Source: Azospirillum brasilense (GTDB taxonomy: Bacteria > Pseudomonadota > Alphaproteobacteria > Azospirillales > Azospirillaceae). Taken from it: a DNA stretch of 64,000 nucleotides. A program made the translations under genes and the position numbers. The notes beneath the pieces were generated by a model. That model did no database searches and was not told the DNA's origin. It was given only the letters and a program-made list of their open reading frames with translations. This document shows, in pieces, positions 63,622 to 64,000 of the stretch. Position 1 is the stretch's first letter; each line of letters opens with the position of its first letter. The DNA lies in contig NZ_QOKV01000004.1 in the NCBI RefSeq assembly GCF_008365405.1, forward strand, positions 299,207 through 363,206, written 5' to 3'.

Positions 63622-64000
63622 GGATCGTGCCCCTGAGCGTGGTGTAGGAGTTGGGTCGCTCATTTGGTCTCCGGCTGGTCTGGCCGGGATTGTCAGGCAG
63701 CCACGTCGGGCAGGCTGACGAGGGGATCATCGCCGAGCGGGGCGATGGTTTCCAGCGTCATATAGCGCGCCCTCTGGACAGCCCATTCGTCGTTCTGCTC
63801 CAAGAGGATCGCACCGATGAGGCGGGTAATCGCCTCCTCGTTCGGAAATATGCCGACAACCTCGGTGCGCCGCTTGATCTCGCCGTTGAGACGTTCAATC
63901 GGGTTGGTCGAGTGGAGCTTGGCCCGATGCTCCTTGGGAAAGGTCATGTAGGCCAGCACGTCTTCTTCCGCCTCGTCCATCAGGGTGGCCAGCTTCGGCA
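63622..64000 (-). mobile_element. IS256-family insertion sequence, one end
   Basis: The end is seen as GGATCGTGCCCCTGAGCGTG at 63622-63641, followed by GTGTAGGAGTTGG, a pattern typical of IS256-family termini (GG-x-GTGCCC...GTGGTGTA). The transposase C-terminus lies just inside it. The rest of the element, including the other end and any target duplication, lies beyond the window. The boundary is 44 bp past the NACHT gene stop. Confidence 0.7.
63693..64000 (-). CDS. IS256-family transposase, C-terminal part
   Basis: The last 102 residues of a Mutator-type transposase, open beyond base 64000. Reading from the edge it gives [21 protein letters not shown], then [21 protein letters not shown], which contains the third catalytic residue (Glu in NPIERLN) of the DDE triad, and [20 protein letters not shown]. 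The stop is at 63693. The first two catalytic Asp residues are outside the window, so activity cannot be judged. Confidence 0.93.
   Translation of the reverse strand, partial: PKLATLMDEAEEDVLAYMTFPKEHRAKLHSTNPIERLNGEIKRRTEVVGIFPNEEAITRLIGAILLEQNDEWAVQRARYMTLETIAPLGDDPLVSLPDVAA

Overview
The window is GC-rich, densely coded alphaproteobacterial chromosome. Gene content and protein style point to the Rhodospirillales, most likely Azospirillum or a close relative. This is inferred from the cbb3 oxidase locus with a neighbouring FNR-type regulator, the dnaA/rpsT/enoyl-CoA hydratase/mutM/ubiE-ubiB neighbourhood, an Irr-type Fur protein and the phoR-pstSCAB-phoU order; no 16S or database search was available. 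It looks like core chromosome up to about 60 kb. The right edge is accessory: a large NACHT/pentapeptide-repeat gene directly beside an IS256-family element.

Layout. 1-7.2 kb (all minus): phosphate regulon phoR-pstS-pstC-pstA-pstB-phoU, with a three-half-site Pho box in front of pstS and a strong stem-loop between pstS and pstC. 7.3-9.6 kb: malic enzyme. 9.8-19 kb (minus): an FNR-type regulator, then the ccoGHIS maturation genes and the ccoNOQP cbb3 oxidase. Both cco operons have an FNR box centred about 41.5 nt ahead of a -10-like hexamer, so the local regulator plausibly controls both. 19.2-24.8 kb: a GNAT-like gene, two RNA methyltransferases, a multicopper oxidase, a thioesterase and a small acidic protein. 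24.8-31.9 kb: a PotABCD-type ABC transporter on the minus strand, split by a plus-strand copper set (DUF2946, YcnI, CopCD). 32-34.5 kb: dnaA, a 633-nt non-coding region and rpsT with a clear promoter and terminator. 34.7-43.4 kb: enoyl-CoA hydratase, a secreted hypothetical, mutM, two tandem TPR-glycosyltransferase paralogues, ubiE and ubiB. 43.5-53 kb: cytidylate-kinase-like protein, YejA-type binding protein, ppa, an AT-rich secreted ORF, L-lactate dehydrogenase, a Pat-type acetyltransferase, Uma2 and a 2-hydroxyacid dehydrogenase. 53-60.8 kb: SH3 protein, DUF3501-rubrerythrin pair, Irr, a nitronate-monooxygenase-like protein with an extra Cys cluster, GDPD, a lysine-2,3-aminomutase-like radical SAM protein, TspO and a zinc metallopeptidase. 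60.8-64 kb: NACHT-pentapeptide STAND protein and the IS256 end.

The most interesting candidate is the 916-residue NACHT/pentapeptide-repeat protein (60827-63577): a helical N-terminal region of unknown function, a complete NACHT NTPase and about 30 pentapeptide repeats. It stands alone as a gene, has mixed base composition, and lies 44 bp from a transposon end. It fits a bacterial NLR-like (bNACHT) immune protein in which a pentapeptide beta-helix may act as sensor. Also notable: the split Pot operon, the paired FNR promoters, MutM with Arg at its fourth zinc-ligand position, and several short tandem duplications inside genes.

No tRNA, rRNA or CRISPR array was recognised. Coordinates come from reading the sequence directly; all functional assignments rest on motif recognition.
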